Positions 1-5,224 of a stretch of DNA of 5,224 nucleotides are shown here, one piece after another (the first letter of the stretch is position 1; each line of letters begins with the position of its first letter). This DNA is from Pseudomonadota bacterium. GTDB lineage: Bacteria > Pseudomonadota > Alphaproteobacteria > Rhizobiales > Beijerinckiaceae. The DNA lies in the NCBI GenBank assembly GCA_021780015.1, contig JAJXZN010000270.1, forward strand, positions 1-5,224, written 5' to 3'. The position numbers and the translations under genes are program-made. The notes under the pieces are model-generated. The model ran no database searches and was not told the DNA's origin. It saw only the letters and a program-made list of their open reading frames with translations.

Positions 1-135
1 ATCGTCAATAATTATTATGACGACGACGGCAAATTCGGCGACGCTGGCAGTGGTACGGACACGACCGACATCTATGATACAGACAACAATTCGGATGATT
101 TCAGCGGCAACGATGACGGATCCTTTGACGTGTAG
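1..135 (+). CDS. 3' end of an unrecognised gene with an Asp-rich acidic C-terminal tail
   Basis: The window opens inside a reading frame (codons begin at base 1) that runs 44 residues to a TAG stop at 133-135. The peptide is extremely acidic and low in complexity: 13 of 44 residues are Asp, the rest are mostly Gly, Asn, Ser, Thr and Tyr, and there is one Lys. No domain or catalytic motif is visible, and only the tail of the protein is here. Such tails are usually disordered and occur in secreted, surface or cation-binding proteins, but no function can be assigned. A strong terminator at 273-309 on the same strand fits a plus-strand gene ending here. Frame +2 is also open across this stretch, so the frame choice is not certain. 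It rests on the coherent acidic composition and on the position of the stop before the non-coding palindrome. Confidence 0.5.
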   Translation: MVNNYYDDDGKFGDAGSGTDTTDIYDTDNNSDDFSGNDDGSFDV

Positions 136-202
136 TTGCGAGATCACGATGATTTCGGATCGGATCGACCCTAAATCATAAACGTGATCGATTCTAAAAG
201 TT

Positions 203-255
203 TAGAGCGGGATTATTTGCGAAAAACCGCTGACACTTTTTCGCATCCCGCTCTA
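203..255. repeat. Intergenic palindromic repeat (AGAGCGGGAT type), long imperfect hairpin
   Basis: TAGAGCGGGAT at 203-213 is the exact reverse complement of ATCCCGCTCTA at 245-255. Inside it, GCGAAAAA at 219-226 pairs exactly with TTTTTCGC at 237-244, leaving a 5-nt bulge (214-218) and a 10-nt loop (227-236). The transcript could form 19 base pairs in two stacked arms. From memory, palindromes with AGAGCGGGAT...ATCCCGCTCT arms are scattered between genes in many Hyphomicrobiales genomes, so this is probably a dispersed element and not a gene-specific site. It lies between the upstream stop codon and the terminator and has no T-run of its own. It may stabilise the 3' end of the upstream mRNA, which is inference. 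Confidence 0.75.
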
Positions 256-272
256 GAGTTCACATCAACGCG

Positions 273-309
273 AGCCTCGCCGCGTCAGCGGCGGGGCTTT
301 TTATTTTTT
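273..309 (+). terminator. Rho-independent terminator of the upstream gene
   Basis: AGCCTCGCCGC (273-283) pairs with GCGGCGGGGCT (288-298) across a GTCA tetraloop. The 11-bp stem includes one G-T (G-U in RNA) pair. It is followed directly by a T-rich tract, TTTTATTTTTT, to 309. This is the textbook form of an intrinsic terminator on the plus strand. It separates the acidic-tail gene from the otsB promoter, so the trehalose operon should be transcribed from its own start. Confidence 0.9.
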
Positions 310-335
310 ACTGTCAAATTTCTGGCAGCTAGACC

Positions 336-360
336 GGAACGATTTTAGCGTCCGCCCGTT
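336..360 (+). promoter_or_regulatory. EcfG-type (general stress response) promoter of the otsB-GH15-otsA operon
   Basis: GGAAC at 336-340 (-35) and CGTT at 357-360 (-10) are separated by exactly 16 bases. This matches the consensus GGAAC-N16/17-CGTT recognised by sigma EcfG, the factor released by the PhyR-NepR partner switch in alphaproteobacteria. It sits just after the upstream terminator and ahead of otsB, on the correct strand. Transcription would start near 366-368, giving a leader of about 50 nt to the ATG at 418 or about 114 nt to the ATG at 481. Trehalose synthesis genes are known members of EcfG-type regulons in several Rhizobiales, so position and biology agree. No convincing sigma-70 promoter was seen in the same gap. 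Confidence 0.8.
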
Positions 361-467
361 ATTACCGAGCGTGCATGGGATTGTCTGGCGCGCGGATCGC
401 TCAAAATCGGGGAGCTTATGACGGTCAGCCGCACCCGGCCGCGCGCCGGCGAACAGAAGCGCCGGCC

Positions 468-472
468 GGAGG
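468..472 (+). promoter_or_regulatory. Ribosome binding site supporting the otsB start at 481
   Basis: A perfect GGAGG lies 8 nt before the ATG at 481. The competing in-frame ATG at 418 has GGGGAG (409-414) only 3 nt away, which is tighter than usual. This is the main reason for choosing 481. Confidence 0.6.
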
Positions 473-480
473 CGTCGTTC

Positions 481-1218
481 ATGGACAATCAGCCTTCGAC
501 CGCCAACGCCGCCTTAGCGCCGCCAAGGCCGGGCCGGAATTGGGCGCTCTTTCTCGATTTGGATGGAACTTTGCTCGACATCGCGGCAACGCCTGCTTCC
601 GTCACTGTGCCGCCTGATCTCGTCAGCGACCTGCAAGGCGCTGCCCGCGCGCTGAACGGCGCCGTCGCCATCGTCAGCGGCCGGGCGCTCGCCGATATCG
701 ATCGGCTGCTGCAACCTTTGCGGCTCGCCGGCGGCAGCGAGCATGGGGCGGTCGTTCGCTTGCCTGACGGCACGCAAGAGCAGATCGGCACTCCCGTACC
801 GCGAAACTGGGTCGAGGCCTTCATGGAATTGCAGGAGATGCGCCCGGGCATTTTGACGGAGGTGAAGCCGCATAATTTCGTTGCGCATTTCCGTAACGCG
901 CCGGATCAGGCGGCCGAAGTGATGCGGCTTGCCCGCCAGCTCGTCGCACGCGCGCCGCATGAATTCGAAGTGATGGAAGCGAAAATGGCAGTGGAAATCC
1001 GTCCGCGCGCGGTAACCAAGGCGCGCCCGGTCCACCGCCTCATGGCGATGGCACCTTTCGCCGGCCGCCTCCCGGTTTTTGTCGGCGATGATGTCACCGA
1101 CGAAGATGGTTTCGAGGCTGCGCTTGCGCATGGCGGGCTCGGCCTCAATGTCGCCGTGCGATTTAATGGCCGACCGCAGGACGTGCGCGATTGGCTGAAA
1201 CGTGTCGCCGATCTCTGA
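481..1218 (+). CDS. otsB: Trehalose-6-phosphate phosphatase (HAD superfamily)
   Basis: The enzyme dephosphorylates trehalose-6-phosphate to trehalose, the second step of the OtsAB pathway, in the cytoplasm. The 245-residue product shows all four HAD phosphatase motifs. Motif I is DLDGTL with the nucleophile D26 and the acid/base D28. Motif II is S66 in IVSGR, and a family-typical SEHGA follows at 86-90. Motif III is K180, after the VEIRP segment. Motif IV is GDDVTDED from 202, with metal-binding D203, D204 and D207. The length is normal for bacterial OtsB. An in-frame ATG at 418 would add 21 Arg-rich residues before the fold. I prefer 481 for its better ribosome binding site, but 19 of the 20 codons from 421 to 480 end in G or C, so the longer form remains possible. 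It is the first gene of the operon, behind an EcfG-type promoter, and its stop lies 12 bp before the GH15 start. Confidence 0.95.
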   Translation: MDNQPSTANAALAPPRPGRNWALFLDLDGTLLDIAATPASVTVPPDLVSDLQGAARALNGAVAIVSGRALADIDRLLQPLRLAGGSEHGAVVRLPDGTQEQIGTPVPRNWVEAFMELQEMRPGILTEVKPHNFVAHFRNAPDQAAEVMRLARQLVARAPHEFEVMEAKMAVEIRPRAVTKARPVHRLMAMAPFAGRLPVFVGDDVTDEDGFEAALAHGGLGLNVAVRFNGRPQDVRDWLKRVADL

Positions 1219-1220
1219 GG
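1217..1220 (+). promoter_or_regulatory. Ribosome binding site of the GH15 gene
   Basis: GAGG overlaps the otsB stop codon and lies 10 nt before the ATG at 1231. An in-frame TTG at 1222 would sit only 1 nt after it, too close to be used, so 1231 is the better start. Confidence 0.5.
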
Positions 1221-1230
1221 CTTGGCGCTG

Positions 1231-3021
1231 ATGCAGTCGCTTGATCTCGCCGCTATCGGCAATTGCGCCGTCGCAAGTCTTATCGACCGGAACGGCCGGC
1301 ATGTTTGGTTTTGCTTTCCACGTATCGACGGCGACCCGGTCTTTTCGGCGCTCGTCAACGGCGACGAACCGCAACATGGCTTCATGGACGTGATGGTCTG
1401 CGACGCGGTCGAGACCAGCCAACGCTATCTGCGCAATACCGCCGTGCTGGAAACGACAATCACCGATCGCAACGGCGGCCAGGTGCGCGTCATCGATTTT
1501 GCCCCGCGCTTGCAGCGGTTCGGCCGCAGCTTCCGGCCGCCGATGCTGATCCGCCGCATCGAACCGCTGACCAAACGCGTGCGGCTCGCCGTGCGCATCC
1601 GCCCGCATTTCCATTATGGCGCGACCAAGCCCGCAATCAGCTTCGGTAGCAATCATGTCCGCTATTCGGGCGGCGAAATGGCGCTGCGCGTCACCGCCGA
1701 TATGGCGGTCGCCTACATCCTGGAAGAATCCGAGTTCTCTCTCGACCGGCCGGTCAACCTGTTCATCGGCCCGGATGAATCGGTGCCGGAAGCGCCCGAT
1801 TCCCTGGCCCAGAATTTTCTCGCCGCGACGATCGAGGACTGGCGCCTCTGGGTCCGCGGCCTTTCCATCCCCTTCGAATGGCAGAACGAAGTCATCCGCT
1901 CGGCGATCACGCTGAAGCTTTGCAGCTGCGAGGACACCGGCGCCATCGTCGCCGCGCTGACGACCTCAATCCCCGAGGCGCCATATACGGCACGCAATTG
2001 GGACTATCGCTTCTGCTGGCTGCGCGACGCTTTCTTCACCGTCGGTGCGCTGAACCGGCTCGGCGCGACGCGGACGATGGAAAATTTCATCCGCTTCGTT
2101 ATCGATGCCGTCCTGCGCTCGGACGATATTGCCATCGCCCCGCTCTATCCGATCTCGGCCGCGACGAGTTCCGAGGAACGGCTGGCGCCAGCCCTCGCCG
2201 GCTATCAAGGCATGGGGCCGGTGCGCATCGGCAATGCCGCGGTCTCGCAAATCCAGAACGATGTTTACGGCTCGATCGTCCTGACGGCGGCGCAGATGTT
2301 CTGGGATGCACGGCTGACCTACACCGGACTTTCGACGCTCTATCAACAATTGCGCGGCATGGGCCGCGTCGCCGCGCGTTGCGCGATGACGGTCGATGCC
2401 GGCCCGTGGGAATATCGCGAACGGACGAGCATTCACACGTATTCGGCTGCCATGTGCTGGGCGGCGTTGCATCGTCTCGCCTTGATCGCCGAGCGTGTCG
2501 GCGAGCACGCCGACGCCGCCGAATGGGAAGGCCTCGCGGCCAAATTGCGGGCGGAAATCCTGACACGGGCGACCATGCCGGAAGGCTGGATTTCCGGCGT
2601 ACTCGACGGGCCGGTCGCCGACGCGACCTGTCTGTTGCTGCCGGAGATCGGGCTTCTGCCGGCCAACGACCCGCGCGTCGGCCGGACGCTCGATATCATC
2701 GCCAAACGGCTTCTGCGCGATGGCTTCGTCATGCGCTATGACGAAGCCGACGACTTCGGCCGTCCTGAAACTGCGTTTCTCGTCTGCACCTTTTGGTATG
2801 TCGATGCGCTGGCTTTGGCCGGACGGCGCGACGAAGCGCGGGAGATTTTCAACAACGTTCTCGCGGTCCGCAACGCGGCAGGCCTATTGTCCGAGGACGT
2901 CCTCGCGGACACGCGCGTGCTGTGGGGCAATTTCCCGCAAGCCTATTCGCATGTCGGGCTCATTCATTCGGCGGCGCGGCTGTCGCGCGGTTGGGAGGAG
3001 GCGTTATGGCGCGCGTCGTGA
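1231..3021 (+). CDS. Glycoside hydrolase family 15 protein (glucoamylase- or trehalase-like)
   Basis: This predicted cytoplasmic hydrolase has 596 residues, the usual size for bacterial GH15 proteins, and no signal peptide. An N-terminal beta-sandwich-like part (about 1-220) begins with the family's IGNCAVASLIDRNG and WFCFPRIDGDPVF segments. A catalytic (alpha/alpha)6-barrel part (about 230-590) carries the GH15 hallmark NWDYRFCWLRDA at 256-267, PWEYRE with the probable general acid E394, PETAFLVCTFW with the probable general base E513, and GNFPQAYSH from 566. GH15 includes glucoamylases and glucodextranases that release glucose from alpha-glucans, and also trehalases known from mycobacteria and Thermoplasma. 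Sequence reading alone does not decide between them. Its position between otsB and otsA makes trehalose or a trehalose-linked glucan a likely substrate, which is inference. The start is ATG 1231, 12 bp after otsB; a TTG at 1222 would add three residues. The 3' end overlaps otsA by 16 bp, implying translational coupling. Confidence 0.93.
   Translation: MQSLDLAAIGNCAVASLIDRNGRHVWFCFPRIDGDPVFSALVNGDEPQHGFMDVMVCDAVETSQRYLRNTAVLETTITDRNGGQVRVIDFAPRLQRFGRSFRPPMLIRRIEPLTKRVRLAVRIRPHFHYGATKPAISFGSNHVRYSGGEMALRVTADMAVAYILEESEFSLDRPVNLFIGPDESVPEAPDSLAQNFLAATIEDWRLWVRGLSIPFEWQNEVIRSAITLKLCSCEDTGAIVAALTTSIPEAPYTARNWDYRFCWLRDAFFTVGALNRLGATRTMENFIRFVIDAVLRSDDIAIAPLYPISAATSSEERLAPALAGYQGMGPVRIGNAAVSQIQNDVYGSIVLTAAQMFWDARLTYTGLSTLYQQLRGMGRVAARCAMTVDAGPWEYRERTSIHTYSAAMCWAALHRLALIAERVGEHADAAEWEGLAAKLRAEILTRATMPEGWISGVLDGPVADATCLLLPEIGLLPANDPRVGRTLDIIAKRLLRDGFVMRYDEADDFGRPETAFLVCTFWYVDALALAGRRDEAREIFNNVLAVRNAAGLLSEDVLADTRVLWGNFPQAYSHVGLIHSAARLSRGWEEALWRAS
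2993..3001 (+). promoter_or_regulatory. Strong ribosome binding site of otsA inside the GH15 gene
   Basis: GGGAGGAGG precedes the ATG at 3006; its GGAGG core at 2994-2998 has a 7-nt spacer. It lies within the last codons of the GH15 gene. It fixes the otsA start, although the same frame stays open upstream to 2793. Confidence 0.8.
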
Positions 3022-4397
3022 TCGTCTCGAACCGCGTGCCGCTGCCGTCGAAAGGCGCCAAGGCGGGCGGCCTGACCGTCGCTTTGAAGGACGTCTTCAA
3101 GCAGGGCGCTCTGTGGCTTGGCTGGAGCGGCGAGATCGCGGCGGAGACCGCGACCTCCGCCAAGCTGCACAATTCCGGCAAGCTCGATTTCGCAACCATC
3201 GACCTGTCCGAGGACGACTACCGGCGCTTCTACGTCGGCTTTGCCAATTCCGTCCTTTGGCCGTTGCTGCATTTCCAGCCGGGCCTGCTCGAATTCGACC
3301 GCGAGGATTTCGAGGGCTATCTCGCGGTCAACAGCACTTATGCCAAAGCACTGGCCGAGCTGCTTCGCCCGGACGATCTCATCTGGGTCCACGATTATCA
3401 TCTGATCCCGCTTGCCGATGCCTTGCGCGCACTCGGCGTCAAGAACCGGATCGGCTTCTTCCTGCATGTGCCATTCGTGCCCGCGAGCGTCTTCGGCGTT
3501 TTGCCGTCGGCGGAGAAGTTGCTGCGAATGATGCTGACCTATGATGTCGTCGGCTTCCAAGCGCGCCAGCACCTGCACGATTTTGAGGATTGCCTTTTGA
3601 GCTTCCTCAACATTGCCCGCCAATCGGGCGAACCGATCTCGTATGAGGGCCGCTCCGTCGTCGTCGATGCCATTCCGATCGGCATCGATTCGCGCGGCTT
3701 CGCACGCCAGGCGAAAAAGGCGGTTCAGAGCCGCGCTGCACACCGGCTGTTCGAAAGCATCGAGGGACACGCCTTCATGATCGGCGTCGATCGGCTCGAT
3801 TATTCCAAAGGTTTGCCCAACCGGTTCGAGGCTTTTGGCTATCTGCTCGATCGCTTCCCCGAACACCGGATGCACGTGACTTACCTGCAGATCGCTGCGC
3901 GCTCGCGCGAGGATGTGGCCGAATATCAGCGCTTGAAACGCGAACTCGATCGGCTCTCCGGCGACATCAACGGCCGCTATGCCGATTTCGATTGGCAGCC
4001 CTTGCGCTATATGACGCGCGCCGTCTCGCGCGCGAGCCTCGCCGGCTTTCACCGCCAGGCGCGGGTCGGCATCGTCACGCCGCTGCGCGATGGCATGAAT
4101 CTCGTCGCTAAGGAATATATCGCCGCGCAGGACCCAGAGGACCCCGGCGTCTTGATCCTCTCGCGCTTTGCCGGCGCAGCCGAGGAATTGACCGAGGCGA
4201 TCATCATCAATCCCTACGATCCCGAAGAGATCACCGAGGCGATGCACGAAGCGCTCGTCATGCCGCTCGACGAGCGCAAGGATCGGCAGGAAAAGCTGTT
4301 CGAAAAAATCTGCCAGACGACCGCGATCACCTATTGCCGCGACTTCATCAATGCACTGACTGGCGGCACCAACGGCCACTCGCTTACATCACAATGA
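3006..4397 (+). CDS. otsA: Trehalose-6-phosphate synthase (UDP-forming, GT20)
   Basis: The enzyme transfers glucose from UDP-glucose to glucose-6-phosphate, giving trehalose-6-phosphate, the substrate of the OtsB encoded two genes upstream. The product has 463 residues, normal for the family. Active-site positions known from E. coli OtsA are all present: R10 in VSNRV, the AGGL loop at 20-23, W40 in GWSGE, Y76 and W85, D130 in HDYHLIP, R263 and K268 in VDRLDYSKG, and D362 and E370 in [12 protein letters not shown], followed by the FAGAAEEL segment. The start at 3006 is set by the strong GGGAGGAGG site and by the [11 protein letters not shown] beginning, which matches the family's first beta strand. 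The open frame upstream of it is a shadow of the GH15 gene. It is the last gene of the operon. Its 5' end overlaps the GH15 gene by 16 bp and its 3' end overlaps the convergent L,D-transpeptidase gene by 14 bp. No terminator follows it. Confidence 0.97.
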   Translation: MARVVIVSNRVPLPSKGAKAGGLTVALKDVFKQGALWLGWSGEIAAETATSAKLHNSGKLDFATIDLSEDDYRRFYVGFANSVLWPLLHFQPGLLEFDREDFEGYLAVNSTYAKALAELLRPDDLIWVHDYHLIPLADALRALGVKNRIGFFLHVPFVPASVFGVLPSAEKLLRMMLTYDVVGFQARQHLHDFEDCLLSFLNIARQSGEPISYEGRSVVVDAIPIGIDSRGFARQAKKAVQSRAAHRLFESIEGHAFMIGVDRLDYSKGLPNRFEAFGYLLDRFPEHRMHVTYLQIAARSREDVAEYQRLKRELDRLSGDINGRYADFDWQPLRYMTRAVSRASLAGFHRQARVGIVTPLRDGMNLVAKEYIAAQDPEDPGVLILSRFAGAAEELTEAIIINPYDPEEITEAMHEALVMPLDERKDRQEKLFEKICQTTAITYCRDFINALTGGTNGHSLTSQ

Positions 4398-5070
4398 CCT
4401 TGGTGCCGACGCCGACACGGCCATAGAGATCGATCACGTCCTGGTTCATCATCCGGATGCAGCCGGACGAAACACTGGTGCCGATCGTGTACGGCTCGTT
4501 GGTGCCGTGGATGCGGTAAAGCGACCCGCCGAGATAGAGCGCGCGGGCGCCAAGCGGATTGTCGGGGCCGCCCGCCATATGCGTCGGCAGATCGGGGCGC
4601 CGCTTCAACATTTCCACCGGCGGCGTCCAATCCGGCCATTCGGCCTTGCGGGAGATTTTCTCGACGCCCGTCCAGGCGAAGCCATCGCGGCCGACGCCGA
4701 CGCCATAGCGCAGCGCCTTGCCGTCTTTCTCGACGAGGAACAAGAATTTGCGTTGTGTATCGATGACGATCGTGCCGGGCCTCTCGTGGCCGGCATAATC
4801 GACTTCCTGGCGCAGGAAGACCGGATCGATTGCACGTTGCGGTTGGCCCGGCTGGGAGACGCCCGGATAGGCAGCGCCCGGTTCGTTATAGGCGGCGCGC
4901 TGCCCCCCCGTCAGCAGGAATTGCAGAAAGCCGCCGCCGTAATTGCCGGCCGGCGCGGCGCTTGCGATCTGTTGACCTTGCGGATTGTTGTAACTTTGCG
5001 CGACGGCGGGCGCCGCGAACAAAGAAAGGCCAAGACAGCCCGAAGCAAGCCCAAGAAGCGCGCGCCGCAT
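4384..5070 (-). CDS. Exported L,D-transpeptidase (YkuD / ErfK-YbiS-YcfS-YnhG family)
   Basis: Enzymes of this family act in the periplasm through a cysteine thioester, forming 3-3 peptidoglycan cross-links or attaching envelope proteins to the meso-diaminopimelate residue; which one applies here cannot be told. The 228-residue protein starts with a signal peptide: MRR, a hydrophobic stretch at 4-20 and a likely cleavage after AVA (24/25). A Pro/Gly/Gln-rich linker runs to about 98. The catalytic domain fills 99-228. It opens with GTIVIDTQRKFLFLVE, as is usual for the family, and contains H188 in IHGTNEP and S202-G203-C204 in the SSGCIRM motif, with C204 the nucleophile and R206 conserved. The gene has its own upstream region and converges on otsA, so it is unlikely to be co-regulated with trehalose synthesis. 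The ribosome binding site is weak (GGGA, at 5081-5084 on the plus strand, 10 nt away), but the signal peptide directly after this ATG supports the start. Confidence 0.93.
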   Translation of the reverse strand: MRRALLGLASGCLGLSLFAAPAVAQSYNNPQGQQIASAAPAGNYGGGFLQFLLTGGQRAAYNEPGAAYPGVSQPGQPQRAIDPVFLRQEVDYAGHERPGTIVIDTQRKFLFLVEKDGKALRYGVGVGRDGFAWTGVEKISRKAEWPDWTPPVEMLKRRPDLPTHMAGGPDNPLGARALYLGGSLYRIHGTNEPYTIGTSVSSGCIRMMNQDVIDLYGRVGVGTKVIVM

Positions 5071-5140
5071 CGACGTTTCATCCCAAACCGCAGGTGACGA
5101 TGCGCTTTTGTACCTGAGAATGAGGGATTACGGCTCAAAT

Positions 5141-5158
5141 CCTAACTTCGTGGTTAGG
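5141..5158. repeat. Short perfect inverted repeat upstream of the L,D-transpeptidase gene
   Basis: CCTAAC (5141-5146) and GTTAGG (5153-5158) are exact reverse complements around a 6-nt spacer. The site lies about 70-90 bp before the L,D-transpeptidase start. No T-run follows on either strand, so it is not a terminator. It could be an operator for a dimeric regulator or a small 5'-leader hairpin. A six-base arm is short enough to arise by chance. Confidence 0.35.
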
Positions 5159-5167
5159 GAATCGATA

Positions 5168-5195
5168 ATGTTAATCCCCGGTCGGTCAGGGTAAA
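5168..5195 (-). promoter_or_regulatory. Weak sigma-70-like promoter candidate for the L,D-transpeptidase gene
   Basis: On the minus strand, TTTACC (plus-strand 5190-5195) and TAACAT (plus-strand 5168-5173) lie 16 bases apart and resemble -35 and -10 boxes. Transcription would start near 5160 and give a leader of about 90 nt containing the CCTAAC/GTTAGG inverted repeat. Each box matches the consensus only partly and the region is locally AT-rich, so this is a tentative call. No GGAAC/CGTT (EcfG) pair was found here. Confidence 0.2.
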
Positions 5196-5224
5196 GGGCG
5201 GGTTAAATTGCTCACGACTTGTTT

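Noticed and set aside
17..181. Frame +2 stretch open across the end of the upstream gene and beyond its stop
   Set aside because: Short, Met/Thr/Ile-rich, without an upstream ribosome binding site, and it runs into non-coding sequence. The acidic frame ending at 135 is more coherent.
375..617. Plus-strand open frame of 80 codons overlapping the otsB start
   Set aside because: It has no ribosome binding site, would start within a few bases of the predicted transcript end, and overlaps otsB motif I in another frame. Its Arg/Ala-rich composition is typical of shadow frames.
514..1656. Long minus-strand open frame (380 codons) opposite otsB and the GH15 gene
   Set aside because: It is a shadow of GC-rich coding sequence. 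The opposite strand carries two genes with full catalytic motifs, while this product has no recognisable domain and spans the otsB/GH15 junction.
2964..4379. Long minus-strand open frame (471 codons) opposite otsA
   Set aside because: otsA on the plus strand has every active-site residue of its family. The antisense product resembles no known protein and arises from codon bias.
4405..4708. Two similar GCCGACGCCGAC stretches (4405-4425 and 4689-4708)
   Set aside because: Both encode Gly/Val-rich beta strands of the same enzyme (YGRVGVG and YGVGVGR). The similarity follows from codon use and protein composition and is not a DNA repeat element.
5035..5070. Possible lipobox (ASGC, residues 9-12) in the L,D-transpeptidase signal peptide
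   Set aside because: Position -3 is Ala instead of Leu/Val/Ile, and the Cys comes too early, within the hydrophobic core. The AVA cleavage site at 24/25 is a better fit to signal peptidase I.

Overview
This is a 5.2 kb window from a GC-rich bacterial genome, most likely an alphaproteobacterium of the order Hyphomicrobiales (Rhizobiales). Three things point there: high-GC third codon positions, an AGAGCGGGAT/ATCCCGCTCT intergenic palindrome of a type I associate with that order (possibly the Beijerinckiaceae/Methylocystaceae side), and a near-perfect promoter for EcfG, the alphaproteobacterial general stress sigma factor. The family-level placement is a guess from memory and was not checked by search.

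Layout. Positions 1-135 hold the 3' end of an unrecognised gene encoding a strongly acidic, Asp-rich tail. Positions 136-480 are mainly non-coding. They hold the intergenic palindrome (203-255), a strong rho-independent terminator (273-309) that closes the upstream unit, and the EcfG-type promoter GGAAC-N16-CGTT (336-360). Downstream lies a tight three-gene plus-strand operon: otsB (trehalose-6-phosphate phosphatase, 481-1218), a glycoside hydrolase family 15 gene (1231-3021) and otsA (trehalose-6-phosphate synthase, 3006-4397). otsB and the GH15 gene are 12 bp apart; the GH15 gene and otsA overlap by 16 bp. On the minus strand, converging on otsA and overlapping its 3' end by 14 bp, is an exported L,D-transpeptidase (YkuD family, 4384-5070). 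Its upstream region (5071-5224) carries a small perfect inverted repeat and a weak promoter candidate.

How the genes work together. OtsA joins UDP-glucose and glucose-6-phosphate into trehalose-6-phosphate and OtsB dephosphorylates it to trehalose, a stress protectant. The EcfG promoter fits stress-induced production. The GH15 enzyme, locked between them by translational spacing, is either an alpha-glucan/maltooligosaccharide hydrolase or a GH15-type trehalase, so the operon may encode both synthesis and turnover. The L,D-transpeptidase belongs to a separate, convergent unit and acts on peptidoglycan or envelope protein attachment.

All four complete genes look intact. The points most worth a second look are the EcfG promoter and the GH15 gene embedded in the trehalose operon. 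I see no CRISPR array, tRNA, rRNA, insertion sequence or phage gene.
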